Below the pieces are notes generated by a model. It saw nothing but the letters and a program-made list of their open reading frames with translations, did no database searches and was not told the DNA's origin. A program made the translations under genes and the position numbers. From the NCBI RefSeq assembly GCF_006770285.1, contig NZ_CP017195.1, positions 310,001 through 374,000 of the forward strand: a stretch of 64,000 nucleotides of DNA, read 5' to 3'. Numbering within the stretch: position 1 is the stretch's first letter; every line of letters starts with the position of its first letter. Source of the stretch: Lactococcus paracarnosus. Its GTDB lineage: Bacteria > Bacillota > Bacilli > Lactobacillales > Streptococcaceae. Shown here one piece after another: positions 27,001-34,771 of the stretch.

Positions 27001-30000
27001 ATCAGATGTGGAGAGTAAGGATTTTGGTTTTGATAGGCTACTATTTTTATTGACAAATCTAAAGTTGTCACCTAGTGTTAAACTCACAAGTGGTACATTT
27101 TCAAACAGTTTATCCAATGTCTTACCAAAACGTGGTGTATCTATTCCTGAGGTATCAAAACTTGACAGATCTAAGCTTTTAAGCGATGTACAGCCACTAA
27201 ACACTCCCCTCATATCTAAGACATTTTTAGTATTGAATTTAGATAGGTCTAATGTCGAGAGACTAGTAGCGTCACAAAACATATTAAGCATAGAAGTCAC
27301 ATCAGACGTGTCAAGATAGGTCAAGTTCTCGAATTCAGTTAAGCTAGTTAGCTTTCTAAATAAATCTGTCGCGTTTACAGGTGCCTTAGTTGTACCTGTG
27401 AAGACGATTTTCTTAATCTTTTCCGCATCAATTTTTCGATTATCAGTCAGCTTCCAAGGGGCATTTTCAGTTTTATCTAGGGTTCCCTGGCTAATGGTTA
27501 AGACACCTGTATCGCTATCAAATGCATATGGCGCATCTCCCCAGAGAAGCGCTTTAGTTTCTGCAACATAGGTGCCAGCTTTTAAGTCACCTTTCCCATA
27601 GTTTGTCATGAATTTTTGTGTATCATAAGGAGCTGACTGATTGTCCTTTTTAATCCAGTTACCAGTCAGATAGTTCCCCTCACGCTTCAGATCTCCTGGC
27701 GTTAGCGCAGCTGGATTAGATAGGTGACTATCATCTTTGATGAATCTAAACTCATTCCCTAAGGTTAAACTAGAGAGGACTGTGTCGTTAAACATGTCTG
27801 TCATCTTTGGCTTGCTTAGGGTATTAAAGCTTGATAAATCTAGGGTTTTAAGTCCTGTACATGTTTTGAACAGTCCTGTCATATCGGTCATCTTTTTAGT
27901 ATCGAATTTAGATAGGTCTAGCGATTTGAGGCTAACACAGTAGAAGAACATATCGACAATGCTTGTTACATTTGAAGTGTTGAAGTTTGATAAGTCTAAT
28001 TGCTTTAAGTCATAACAATCATAGAACATCTTGTCCATGTTCGTCACCTCTGACGTGTCGAGATAGGTCAAGTTTTCGAATTCAGTTAAGCTAGTTAGCC
28101 TCCTAAATAACTCTGTCGAATCTTCAGGTGCTAAAACCGGCCCTGTGAAAATAATCTTCTTAATCTTTGTGCCATCTATTTTTTTATCATCATCCCGTTT
28201 CCAAGGTGATGTATCCGACTTGACTAACCGACCAGATTCAATCGTCAAAGTCCCTGTATTCTTGTCAAATGTCCAGGGTGCATCTCCCCAAAGAAGTGGC
28301 GCTTCAATTTCTGCGACATAGGTGCCAGCCGTCAACTCATTTTTACCGTAATATTTCATGAAACCGCCCGGACTTTGAGGATAAGAACCGCGATTCTTTT
28401 TGATCCATTTTCCGGTTAATTTATCTCCAGCATTTAGTGCAGCTGGTACAGGTAGCTTACTATCATCTCCGACAAATCTAAACGCATCTCCTAGTGTCAA
28501 ACTCACAAGTGGGACATTTTCAAACAGTTGATTCATTTTTTTGACAGCTGAGGTATTAAAACTTGACAAATCTAAGCTTTTAAGCGATTTACAGCCACTA
28601 AACACTCCTCTCATATCTGAGACATTTTTAGTATTGAATTTAGATAGGTCTAATGCCGTGAGACTAGTAGCGTCACAAAACATATTAAGCATAGAAGTCA
28701 CATCAGACGTGTCAAGATAGGTCAAGTTCTCGAATTCAGTTAAGCTAGTTAGCTTCCTAAATAAATCTGTCGCGTTTACAGGTGCCTTAGTTGTACCTGT
28801 GAAGACGATTTTCTTAATCTTTTCCGCATCAATCTTTCTATTACCAGTCAGCTTCCAAGGTGCGTTTTCAGGTTTATCTAGTGTCCCAGAGTTGATGGTT
28901 AAGATACCCGTATCAGCATCAAAAGTCCAGGGTGCATCTCCCCAAGTCAGTGCCTTAGTTTCTGCGACATAGGTGCCAGCTTTTAAATCACCTTTGCCAT
29001 AGTTCTCCATGAATTTATCTGTATCATAAGCAGCTGACTGATTATCTTTTTTAATCCAGTTACCAGTCAGATATCTTCCGTCTTGTAGCAATTCAGATGT
29101 GGAGAATAACGATTTTGGTTTTGATAGGCTACTATTTTTATTGACAAATTTAAAATTGTCACCTAGTGTTAAACTCACAAGTGGGACATTTTCAAACAGT
29201 TTATCCAATGTCTTACCAAAACGTGGTGTATCTATTCCTGAGGTATCAAAACTTGACAGATCTAAGCTTTTAAGCGATGTACAGCCACTAAACACTCCCC
29301 TCATATCTAAGACATTTTTAGTATTGAATTTAGATAGGTCTAATGCCGTGAGACTAGTAGCGTCACAAAACATATTAAGCATAGACGTCACACCTGATGT
29401 ATCCAGATTAGTCAAGCCTTCGATTTCAGTTAAGTTTTTTAACGCCCTAAATAACTCTTCAGAATTTTTAGGTGCCTTAGTTGTACCTGTGAAGCTGATT
29501 TTCTTAATCTTTTCGGCGTCAATCTTGCGTTCATCAGTGCGTTTCCAAGGTGCGCTATCAACTTGAGCTAGTGTCCCTGAGTTGATGGTTAAGATACCTG
29601 TATTTGCATCAAATGACCAGGATGCATCACCCCAGAGTAAGGATTTAGTTTCTGCGACGTAGGTGCCAGCTTTTAAGTCACCTTTGCCATAGTTCTCCAT
29701 GAATTTATCTGTATCATAAGCAGCTGACTGATTATCTTTTTTAATCCAGTTACCAGTCAGGTATTTCCCTTCACGTTGCAGTTCAGATGTAGAGAATAAC
29801 GATTTTGGTTTTGATAGGCTACTATTTTTATTGACAAATTTAAAATTGTCACCTAGTGTTAAACTCACAAGTGGTACATTTTCAAACAGTTTATCCAGGG
29901 TTGTGATACCTGATTCTGATGTATCAAAAGTTGATAAATCTAAGCTCTTAAGCGATGTACAGCCTCTAAACGTCCCCCTCATATCTGCTACATTTTTAGT

Positions 30001-30756
30001 GTTGAATTTAGATAGGTCTACTGTCAGGAGACTCGTACAATCACGAAACATGTCACGGATATCCGTGACTTTTTCAGCAGTAAAGTTTGATAGATCTAAT
30101 GTTACGAGACTAGAGCAGTCACGAAACATATTGAGCATCGTCGTCACATCTGATGTATCCAGATTAGTTAAGCCTTCGATTTCAGTTAAGTTGCTTAGCT
30201 CTCTAAATAAATCTTCAGACTTTTCAGGTGCCTTAGTCGCACCTGTAAGGCTAATTCTCTTAATCTTTTTCGCGTCAATCTTTCGTTCATCAGTGCGTTT
30301 CCAAGGTGCGCTACCAACTTGGCCTAGTGTCCCTGAGTTGATGGTTAAGCTACCTGTATTTGCATCAAATGACCAGGATGCATTCCCCCAGGTAAGGCCG
30401 TCATTTTTTAAGTTTTCAGTGTTTCCTGCTCTCGCTTTTTTGTCTGATGGCGTGCTCGTTTCTTTTTTGGGTGTTTCAGTAGCTTCTGGCTCAGTTTCTT
30501 GTTTCTCTGACTTTTTCTGATTAGTTTTATCTTGCTCAGTAGTTACGGACTCAGTTTCATCTTTATCAGTCTTATCTTCGTCAGTAGGCACTGGTTTAGT
30601 TTCTTTATCTTGTGTGCTTTTAGTTTCCTCGTTTGATGCAGTGGTGATAGCAGGAGTATCTTGGGTAATAGCAACTACCTGTGCAATACTTGTGAGTGGT
30701 GTTCCCATCGACAACAGTGTCAGAGAAAATAAAGTGAATAATTTATTTTTTTTCAT
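21007..30756 (-). CDS. Giant 3249-residue DUF285 repeat protein with WxL-like C-terminus
   Basis: Paralogue of the 699-residue protein at 18511, enlarged by repetition. It has a signal peptide (1-30), a charged linker of Thr, Glu and Lys runs (about 31-118), then twelve tandem modules (about 119-2940, average near 235 residues). Each module runs: WGDAPWTFD--TG-LTI cap; PWKR-D--KID--KIKKI-FTG; two to four DUF285 repeats (LTNLDTSDVT-M--MF); SLTLGD-F-F; and a closing LTGNWIKKDNQSAAYDT...AGTYVAE. The C-terminus (about 2940-3249) ends with NWEITATASPF and TADVEFDLRTAP, a divergent WxL domain. There is no sorting motif or membrane helix, so wall attachment must be non-covalent. The frame is open over 9.75 kb, so it is probably expressed. 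It overlaps the preceding small gene by 14 bases. Confidence 0.9.
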   Translation of the reverse strand: MKKNKLFTLFSLTLLSMGTPLTSIAQVVAITQDTPAITTASNEETKSTQDKETKPVPTDEDKTDKDETESVTTEQDKTNQKKSEKQETEPEATETPKKETSTPSDKKARAGNTENLKNDGLTWGNASWSFDANTGSLTINSGTLGQVGSAPWKRTDERKIDAKKIKRISLTGATKAPEKSEDLFRELSNLTEIEGLTNLDTSDVTTMLNMFRDCSSLVTLDLSNFTAEKVTDIRDMFRDCTSLLTVDLSKFNTKNVADMRGTFRGCTSLKSLDLSTFDTSESGITTLDKLFENVPLVSLTLGDNFKFVNKNSSLSKPKSLFSTSELQREGKYLTGNWIKKDNQSAAYDTDKFMENYGKGDLKAGTYVAETKSLLWGDASWSFDANTGILTINSGTLAQVDSAPWKRTDERKIDAEKIKKISFTGTTKAPKNSEELFRALKNLTEIEGLTNLDTSGVTSMLNMFCDATSLTALDLSKFNTKNVLDMRGVFSGCTSLKSLDLSSFDTSGIDTPRFGKTLDKLFENVPLVSLTLGDNFKFVNKNSSLSKPKSLFSTSELLQDGRYLTGNWIKKDNQSAAYDTDKFMENYGKGDLKAGTYVAETKALTWGDAPWTFDADTGILTINSGTLDKPENAPWKLTGNRKIDAEKIKKIVFTGTTKAPVNATDLFRKLTSLTEFENLTYLDTSDVTSMLNMFCDATSLTALDLSKFNTKNVSDMRGVFSGCKSLKSLDLSSFNTSAVKKMNQLFENVPLVSLTLGDAFRFVGDDSKLPVPAALNAGDKLTGKWIKKNRGSYPQSPGGFMKYYGKNELTAGTYVAEIEAPLLWGDAPWTFDKNTGTLTIESGRLVKSDTSPWKRDDDKKIDGTKIKKIIFTGPVLAPEDSTELFRRLTSLTEFENLTYLDTSEVTNMDKMFYDCYDLKQLDLSNFNTSNVTSIVDMFFYCVSLKSLDLSKFDTKKMTDMTGLFKTCTGLKTLDLSSFNTLSKPKMTDMFNDTVLSSLTLGNEFRFIKDDSHLSNPAALTPGDLKREGNYLTGNWIKKDNQSAPYDTQKFMTNYGKGDLKAGTYVAETKALLWGDAPYAFDSDTGVLTISQGTLDKTENAPWKLTDNRKIDAEKIKKIVFTGTTKAPVNATDLFRKLTSLTEFENLTYLDTSDVTSMLNMFCDATSLSTLDLSKFNTKNVLDMRGVFSGCTSLKSLDLSSFDTSGIDTPRFGKTLDKLFENVPLVSLTLGDNFRFVNKNSSLSKPKSLLSTSDLQREGKYLTGNWIKKDNQSAAYDTDKFMENYGKGDLKAGTYVAETKALTWGDAPWAFDSDTGILTINSGTLDKPENAPWKLTDNRKVDAKKIKKINFTGVTKAPVNSKELFKALKTLTEIEGLTNLDTSDVTNMDEMFFDCYDLKKLDLSNFNTSKVTSIVDMFFYCVNLESLDLSKFDTKKMTDMTGLFKECQKLKTLDLSGFNTLSKPKMTDMFYNTVLSSLTLGDEFRFIGDDSKLPKPTALNAGDKLTGKWIKTNRGSYPQSPGGFMREYGKNELTAGTYVAEIEAPLLWGDAPWTFDKNTGTLTIESGRLFKSDTSPWKRDDDKKIDGTKIKKIILTGPVLAPEDAKDLFKQLTSLTQIKGLTNLDTSEVTSMLDMFLDCTSLTSLDLSKFNTKIVKDMRGIFRGCTSLKSLDLSSFDTSAVTQMNKLFENVPLISLTLGDNFKFINTDISLSKPRSLLSKSELQREGKYLTGNWIKKDNQSAAYDTQKFMDNYGKGDLKAGTYVAEINPMLWGDAPYTFDIDTGVLIISPGSLDKTENAPWKLTDNRKIDADKIKKISFTGVTKAPEDSQELFKSLSSLAEIVGLTNLDTSNITTMLNMFRDCSSLVTLDLSNFNTEKVTDTRDMFRNCTSLTTLDLSKFNTKKVIDMRGMFRDCTSFKSLDLSTFDTSAVTEMNKLFENVPLVSLTLGESFTFVKTDSKLSKPQSLFSTSDLQREGKYLTGNWIKKDNQSAAYDTEKFMTNYGKGDLKAGTYVAEIMSLTWGDAPWDFDSNTGILTINSGTLDKPENAPWKLTGNRKVDADKIKKINFTGATKAPTNCSELFKALNNLTEFENLTYLDTSEVINMDEMFYDCYNLKQLDLSNFNTSKVTSIIKMFFFCTSLESLDLSKFNTKNMTDMTELFQSCKKLKTLDLSGFDTENVKKMAGMFNDTILSSLTLGDAFRFVGENSANLPKPTARNAGEELTGKWIKENRGSYPQSPAGFMQKYGTKDLTAGTYVAEIKAPRLWGDAPWTFDKNTGTLTIESGRLTKSNESPWKRTDDDKIDGTKIKKIIFTGPVLAPEDSTELFRKLTSLTEFENLTYLDTSDVTNMTGMFYDCYHLKQLDLSSFNTEKVTRMVDMFFYCSSLESLDLSNFETSRVTDMSGLVKACQKLKTLDLSRFSTLYEPKMKDMFKDTALSSLTLGNYFRFVGGTDVNLSQSQSQALREGIYLTGRWFKKGRPSFTYTVDDFTTNYGKDNLRAGTYIAETKPLLWGEAPYTFDTDTGVLTVNPGNLDVTEYSPWKRDDTAKINKDQIKKIIFTGKTKAPKSSSDLFAYLTSLKEIVGLDKLDTSDVVGTNSMFKGCTMLESLDLSNWDTSNLVVYGAMFENCISLKKLDISSFIIPPRDTWGLSTMRIFTNCDSLASLTLGDRFLLHKGMDLPDPKALNSWERSTGNWIRKDGNSGAYSTKDFVANYGENNLTAGTYIAEVNPNKWGDAIWTFDPDTGILTVNSGTLEAGSTTSPWKRTDGQNIDANSVKQIIFTGKTQAPENSDALFSDLSNLTEIVNLTNLDTSKATRISRMFIGCKSLKTLDLSQYDTSQVTNMDGMFQDCISLTKLDLSSFDTGKVTTMQKLFKNTPLASLTLGVKFTSMGTDADLPIPTALNEGDQLTGNWVRENGKSKAYSPKNFMANYGKGDLQAGTYVGELISSGAILETNISFSTDSGKTGATTAVIGDQLQAKLTVKHTADSPEDSTSIAVKLSTISLLTDAWALSPTVTVTTFDQTGKQTASNEQTIKNDALNLPVLPYGSYFEITLTGTAWEKAYAIPSGNCNYTLSYKNQAGDQKVEKSNNFVINSGALGLKSVPNISFKDNILPTKSNQIIDRKDADYAISVTDYRGTRLPDGETAKPDRVNWEITATASPFKDAAGKEIKLSTMAVSFTKAIGQTTELGADATLVTSHDVTGETAKQNNLTKLSWAKELGFKAISHNRSGLNTTKYTADVEFDLRTAP
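21935..30400 (-). repeat. Array of twelve tandem gene-internal modules, about 0.7 kb each
   Basis: The unit boundary AGTYVAE...WGDAPW occurs eleven times inside the gene, with a twelfth closing AGTYVGE before the C-terminal domain. Units fall into subtypes that recur in a mixed order: some share the SLDTSGIDTPRFGKTLDKLF variant, some the KKNRGSYPQSPGGFM variant, some the DNQSAAYDT variant. This suggests duplication followed by recombination between units. The last two modules before the C-terminus are the most divergent, and the final one is closest to the single module of the paralogue in cluster B. Confidence 0.85.
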
Positions 30757-31027
30757 AGGTTAATGTCCCTTTTTTTCTGATATAGAGTATTAGTGCGACT
30801 AAAACCAGTAGGATTAGTCCGGCACAGATAAGACTCGGTATCGTCTCCTCTCCCAGGGGCAATAGCTGATTACTAGCAGGTGAACCAGCTGTAGCTGTCC
30901 CATCAATAAATGTAATGTTGGCATCAGTTTTGACTTGGTCCTTAGTATCCCCATAAACTCTAGAGATAGGCCCTAAAAGTGTTATCCCTATCAATATGGG
31001 GGCCAAAGTTAATTTTATCGTTTTCAT
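30743..31027 (-). CDS. Small membrane protein with eroded sortase motif, cluster C
   Basis: A 94-residue paralogue of the protein at 18240-18524. It has a signal peptide (1-26, ending near VYGD), a short segment VKTDANITFIDGTATAG, the motif region NQLLPLGEETIP (about 55-66), a hydrophobic helix and the tail IRKKGTLTYEKK. LPLGE replaces LPxTGE, which again lacks the Thr and one residue. The start is preceded by GAGGTCAAAAGGACGAT, similar to cluster B. It overlaps the start of the giant gene by 14 bases, exactly as in cluster B, which supports descent of both clusters from one ancestor. Confidence 0.8.
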   Translation of the reverse strand: MKTIKLTLAPILIGITLLGPISRVYGDTKDQVKTDANITFIDGTATAGSPASNQLLPLGEETIPSLICAGLILLVLVALILYIRKKGTLTYEKK

Positions 31028-31102
31028 ATCGTCCTTTTGACCTCTTTACTTAACAATCATTCTATTCTACTGATACAGTCCCTGCAGTTAACAGATTTAT
31101 GC
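31028..31102 (-). other. Deletion scar of a DUF916 gene in cluster C
   Basis: Read on the - strand, the sequence just before the small gene (GATTGTTAAGTAAAGAGGTC, then AAAAGGACGATATG) matches the 3' end of the cluster B DUF916 gene and its spacer (GATTGTTGATAAATAAAGAG, then GCCAAAAGAATGATATG). On the other side it joins directly to the hairpin that should precede that gene. Almost the whole DUF916/DUF3324 gene is therefore missing, with its last few codons left. Confidence 0.7.
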
Positions 31103-31154
31103 AAAAAGAGACTTAGCCTTCATATACAGGTTCTGTATAGCAAGGCTAACTCCC
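31103..31154 (-). terminator. Attenuating terminator after the cluster C WxL gene
   Basis: On the - strand GGGAGTTAGCCTT pairs with AAGGCTAAGTCTC around a loop with its own small stem (TACAG...CTGTA), followed by TTTTT. It is the counterpart of 17144-17197. Confidence 0.7.
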
Positions 31155-31186
31155 TTCTTTTGATTTGAATATTTAAGCTAGCTTGA

Positions 31187-31993
31187 CTAGGCTGTTGGGT
31201 CTGCGATTAATTCATAGGTGATCGTCGTAGTATAGGTATCAGACTCCTTAACAGATGTATTTGGTATAGAGAGTTTGACACCCTTAGTAACTAGTCCCTT
31301 TACAGGTGTCATCTTACCATCTTTATCTGCTGTGTGGTTAACGATTCCCTCTTCTAATTTACCTAAGCCAAGGCTCCATCTGCCAATACCAGTTGTCGTA
31401 TCAGCAGTCGCGAGATCTTTTGCATCGGAGGTTAAGACAACATCACCAGAAGCTGCTTTAGGCGCCCCTGCTTCATCGTTATAAAATAAATTAGAAAATG
31501 TGATAGTAGCACCATTCAACTGTTTTTTATTATCTTTTGTCGAGTTGAAAGGCGTATCTTGCTTAGCAGTAAGTTTCCAACCTTTTCGTTCAGACCCTCT
31601 ATTGTCTTCTACGCCGATAAATGGTAAGAATTCAGTGCCATTACTCCCTTTGTCTGCTTTAGCAAAGAAGTTCGTATCTGATTTTAGCTGTTTACCAAAG
31701 TTTAGGTTAGAGGCGTAAGATAGCATTAATTCGCCACCTTGTGGATTTGGTTGTGGATTTGGCGCAGGTTTTGGCTCTTCACCTGGTTCTGGTTCTGGAG
31801 TTGGTCCTGGAGGAGTAGGAGGTGTTGGTGTTTCTGATTTAATAAAAGTAAGATCAGATGTTGTTTTGGCATGCTTGGCATCCTCATACGAGGTACCATC
31901 AGCATTAGCAACTGTGGCATTTTGCAATATCGCACCAGTCGTTACAATGCTTGTCAAGATAAGCGTGCTCTTTAGTAGTTTTTTAAGTTCCAT
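31187..31993 (-). CDS. WxL-domain surface protein, cluster C
   Basis: A 268-residue paralogue of the WxL protein at 16327. The ATG at 31993 is used because it aligns with MELRTMLK... of the paralogue and follows AAAGGAGATTG; the longer frame would run through the leader and the -10. It has a signal peptide (1-34, ending near VANAD), a longer Pro/Glu linker (TPTPPTPPGPTPEPEPGEEP, about 57-80) and a WxL domain with GWKLTAKQDTPF and a final TTITYELIADPTA. The first gene of cluster C, it is followed by a terminator-like hairpin. Its sequence is strongly similar to the cluster B copy from the end of the linker to the C-terminus. Confidence 0.9.
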   Translation of the reverse strand: MELKKLLKSTLILTSIVTTGAILQNATVANADGTSYEDAKHAKTTSDLTFIKSETPTPPTPPGPTPEPEPGEEPKPAPNPQPNPQGGELMLSYASNLNFGKQLKSDTNFFAKADKGSNGTEFLPFIGVEDNRGSERKGWKLTAKQDTPFNSTKDNKKQLNGATITFSNLFYNDEAGAPKAASGDVVLTSDAKDLATADTTTGIGRWSLGLGKLEEGIVNHTADKDGKMTPVKGLVTKGVKLSIPNTSVKESDTYTTTITYELIADPTA

Positions 31994-32038
31994 AAAGTTT
32001 TCAATCTCCTTTAGTATATTAAGTTGTTTTACAATATC

Positions 32039-32067
32039 ATTATAACAAGGTGGCATATAATTGTCAA
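32039..32067 (-). promoter_or_regulatory. Promoter of WxL cluster C
   Basis: On the - strand TTGACA, 17 nt, TATAAT with TG one base before the hexamer. The flanks resemble those of the cluster B promoter. Confidence 0.85.
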
Positions 32068-32165
32068 TAATAAAAATGAAATATTTTTTATTTTTACACT
32101 TTTTAATCTTCGGAGATGACTTATTTTGATAAAAAATGGTTTGTTTTACAGGATTTAAAGATAAT

Positions 32166-32208
32166 AAAAAAAGATAAGATACAGGTGATTAAGTATCTTA
32201 TCTTTTTT
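32166..32208. terminator. Bidirectional terminator between cluster C and the ABC transporter
   Basis: AAAGATAAGATAC and GTATCTTATCTTT form a perfect 13-bp stem bordered by an A run and a T run. It ends the ABC operon transcript from the right; no gene runs into it from the left. Confidence 0.85.
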
Positions 32209-32232
32209 AAAAATTAATTTAGTATGCCTGTG

Positions 32233-32973
32233 CTAATCTTTTAAGAAACGTGTCAAGAATGCTTTAGTTCTAGCTTCTTTTGGATGAACAAAAATTTGAT
32301 CGGGTGTACCAGATTCGGCAACAACGCCTTGGTCCATGAAGATAACACGATCGGACACTTCGCGAGCAAAGTCCATTTCATGTGTCACGATAACCATCGT
32401 GAGCCCGCTATCAGCAAGTTCTTTCATCGTTTTAAGCACTTCGCCGACCATCTCAGGATCAAGCGCACTTGTTGGTTCATCAAACAATAAAACATCAGGG
32501 TTCATCGATAAAGCACGCGCGATAGCGACACGTTGCTTTTGACCACCAGATAACTGACTTGGTTTGGCATTGATGAATCGATCCATCCCAACTGCCTTGA
32601 GGTTGTCTAAGGCAGTCGTTGTCGCTAAATCTCGACTACGTTTTAAGACAGTCGTTTGGGCGACGATAACATTTTCTAATACATTTAAGTTATTAAACAG
32701 GTTAAATGACTGGAATACCATCCCTAGATGGGTGCGGTACTTGTTCAGGTCATAACCTTTTGTGAGGACGTTTTCACCTTTATAGAGAATTTCGCCAGAG
32801 GTTGGGGTCTCTAGTAAATTGATTGAGCGTAGCAGTGTTGATTTACCGCTACCAGAGCTACCGATGATTGAAATAACTTCACCAGATGTAACGGTCATAT
32901 GGATATCTTTCAGGACTTCATTTTGGCCAAAAGATTTTTTTAGATTTTTAATATCAAGAATAACTTCGCTCAT
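32233..32973 (-). CDS. Amino-acid ABC transporter ATPase
   Basis: A 246-residue ABC ATPase of the polar amino-acid uptake family (GlnQ/ArtM type). It shows Walker [10 protein letters not shown] (about 36), Q-loop VFQSFNLF (about 86), signature [15 protein letters not shown] (about 140), Walker [15 protein letters not shown] (about 160) and the switch His in IVTHEMDFA (about 196). The ATG overlaps the stop of the upstream transporter gene by 4 bases, so it is translated with it. Together they make a complete importer. The substrate cannot be read from the ATPase; glutamine, glutamate or a basic amino acid are the usual options. Confidence 0.93.
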   Translation of the reverse strand: MSEVILDIKNLKKSFGQNEVLKDIHMTVTSGEVISIIGSSGSGKSTLLRSINLLETPTSGEILYKGENVLTKGYDLNKYRTHLGMVFQSFNLFNNLNVLENVIVAQTTVLKRSRDLATTTALDNLKAVGMDRFINAKPSQLSGGQKQRVAIARALSMNPDVLLFDEPTSALDPEMVGEVLKTMKELADSGLTMVIVTHEMDFAREVSDRVIFMDQGVVAESGTPDQIFVHPKEARTKAFLTRFLKD

Positions 32974-34565
32974 TTTTCACCCCCTATTTCTACAACTTTT
33001 TTCTCTAAAGGCAATTGCATTTGGTTAGCGCCCGTTGTATAATTTTCAGAATCTAATTTTTTCTCTACTAATCTCAGGATACGTGTCACAGTAAATGTTA
33101 AGACGAAGTAAATCGCTGCGATGATTGTAAAGGTTTGGAAATATTGATAGTTTTGTTGGGCAACAGTATTCCCTTGGAAGAAAAGCTCTGTAATCGAGAT
33201 AACATTTAAGACTGATGTGTCCTTGATGTTAATCACAAATTCGTTACCAGTTGCAGGGAGGATATTACGGATAACCTGAGGCAAGACGATCTTACGCATG
33301 GTTTGGCCGTGGCTCATACCAAGTGCACTGGCGGCTTCAAATTGTCCTTTATCAACAGCGAAGATACCACCACGCACAATCTCACTCATATAAGCACCTG
33401 TATTGATCGAGACGATAAGCAAGGCAGCAAGTGTTTTGTCTAAAGAAATATCTAGAAATTGTGCTGATCCATAGTAGATGACCATGGCTTGAACGATCAT
33501 CGGTGTACCACGGAATATCTCAACATAGATATTGATCAACCAGCCTACCACAGTTTGTAGTAGTGACATAGCAAGATTAGCAGATTTCTTTGATGTCCGG
33601 AAAACACCGATCATGAGGCCGATAAATGTCCCGATAAATGTCCCGATAATCGAGATGAAGAGGGTCATCCCAGCAGCTTGTACAAAGTCACCACCATTAT
33701 TTTTGAGGATCTCTTTTACCTGACCCCAAAAGCCGACCTTTTGGGTTGTTTGCGTTTGAAGTGCGACCATTTGATCCATCGTTTTTGTTTGTTCAGCTTG
33801 GCTCATACCAGCTAAAACTGTGTTGATATCCTCAAGATTTTTATCGCCTTTTTTGAGGCCAACAGCAGTTTGTGTATCATCTGGATTTGTCTTGAAGCCC
33901 TTGCCATCAGCAAAGGTAATCATCTTGAACTTAGGATTCTTAGAGACTGCGGTGATCCCTTCAGGACGTTCCCCGACATAGCCATCTATCGTGCCAGACT
34001 CAAGTGCGACACGCATAGCTGAGAAATCTCCCATGGCTGGTTCTTTTGTCGCACCAGTCATTTGTGGAATTAAGTCATAGTGGAAGACACCTTGTTGCCC
34101 CGTGATTTTAGCCCCTTTAAAGTCATCAATCGACTTGGCGTTGGCATATTTACCATCCTTTTTGACCATGACGACCAGTTGGCTGGTGTAATAGTTTTGT
34201 GAGAAATCGATGGCTTGTTTACGTTCAGCAGTTGGGCTCATACCAGCGATGATCGCATCGATTTTGCCAGAGGTTAGGGCTGGTAATAGACCATCCCATT
34301 TTGTCTTGACGATGACTAATTTTTTATCCAGTTTATCTGCAATTTTTTTTGAGATTTGGACATCATAGCCATTAGTATACTGATTGGTACCATCGATTTT
34401 AACCGCACCATCGGCATTTGTTTTTTGCGTCCAGTTAAATGGCGGGTAACCTGCTTCCATACCGACACGGAACTCTTTATCGTCACTAGCTGCCTTTACA
34501 ATAGCAGTTGGCGCTAGGCTTAGGACAAGCAGTGTCGCAAAGATAAGGGAAAATATTTTTTTCAT
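32970..34565 (-). CDS. Amino-acid ABC transporter, fused binding protein and permease
   Basis: One 531-residue chain. It has a signal peptide (1-26, ending VKAAS), a single family-3 solute-binding domain (about 32-270, opening [14 protein letters not shown]), then the permease (about 305-520) with the EAA loop [11 protein letters not shown]...[11 protein letters not shown] (about 410-440). ATG 34565 is preferred over the longer frame because it opens a clear signal peptide and AAGAGA precedes it. Lactococcal GlnP has the same fused plan but with two binding domains; this one has one, like several lactococcal homologues. Binding domains stay tethered to the membrane, two per dimer. No clear GlnR box or CodY box was found in the 206-bp region upstream. 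Confidence 0.92.
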   Translation of the reverse strand: MKKIFSLIFATLLVLSLAPTAIVKAASDDKEFRVGMEAGYPPFNWTQKTNADGAVKIDGTNQYTNGYDVQISKKIADKLDKKLVIVKTKWDGLLPALTSGKIDAIIAGMSPTAERKQAIDFSQNYYTSQLVVMVKKDGKYANAKSIDDFKGAKITGQQGVFHYDLIPQMTGATKEPAMGDFSAMRVALESGTIDGYVGERPEGITAVSKNPKFKMITFADGKGFKTNPDDTQTAVGLKKGDKNLEDINTVLAGMSQAEQTKTMDQMVALQTQTTQKVGFWGQVKEILKNNGGDFVQAAGMTLFISIIGTFIGTFIGLMIGVFRTSKKSANLAMSLLQTVVGWLINIYVEIFRGTPMIVQAMVIYYGSAQFLDISLDKTLAALLIVSINTGAYMSEIVRGGIFAVDKGQFEAASALGMSHGQTMRKIVLPQVIRNILPATGNEFVINIKDTSVLNVISITELFFQGNTVAQQNYQYFQTFTIIAAIYFVLTFTVTRILRLVEKKLDSENYTTGANQMQLPLEKKVVEIGGEK

Positions 34566-34720
34566 AAGTCTCTTTCTAAGTGAATATATTATCTTCCCTA
34601 TTGTACTAAAAATAGACTGAATTTTCAATATCTGTCTGGCTTGCAATTTCCATTTCACCTTTCATTTCACCTTTAATATGAAAGAAAACTATTGATTGTC
34701 TACATAATTTGTTTGGCTTT

Positions 34721-34729
34721 TGATATAAT
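34721..34729 (+). promoter_or_regulatory. Extended -10 element of uppP
   Basis: TGATATAAT, about 43 nt before the uppP ATG. The -35 is poor, as is usual for an extended -10. Confidence 0.5.
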
Positions 34730-34771
34730 GAATAAAGTAACTTGTAAAATTAAAATAAGAAAGCAGATATC

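Noticed and set aside
21007-30756. CRISPR-like array suggested by the regular repeats
   Set aside because: The repeats are about 0.7 kb coding units with an open frame, not short repeats with spacers, and no cas genes are present.
34626-34645. AATTTTCAATAT as a CodY box upstream of the amino-acid ABC transporter
   Set aside because: Only the first half fits AATTTTCWGAAAATT; the second half has several mismatches.
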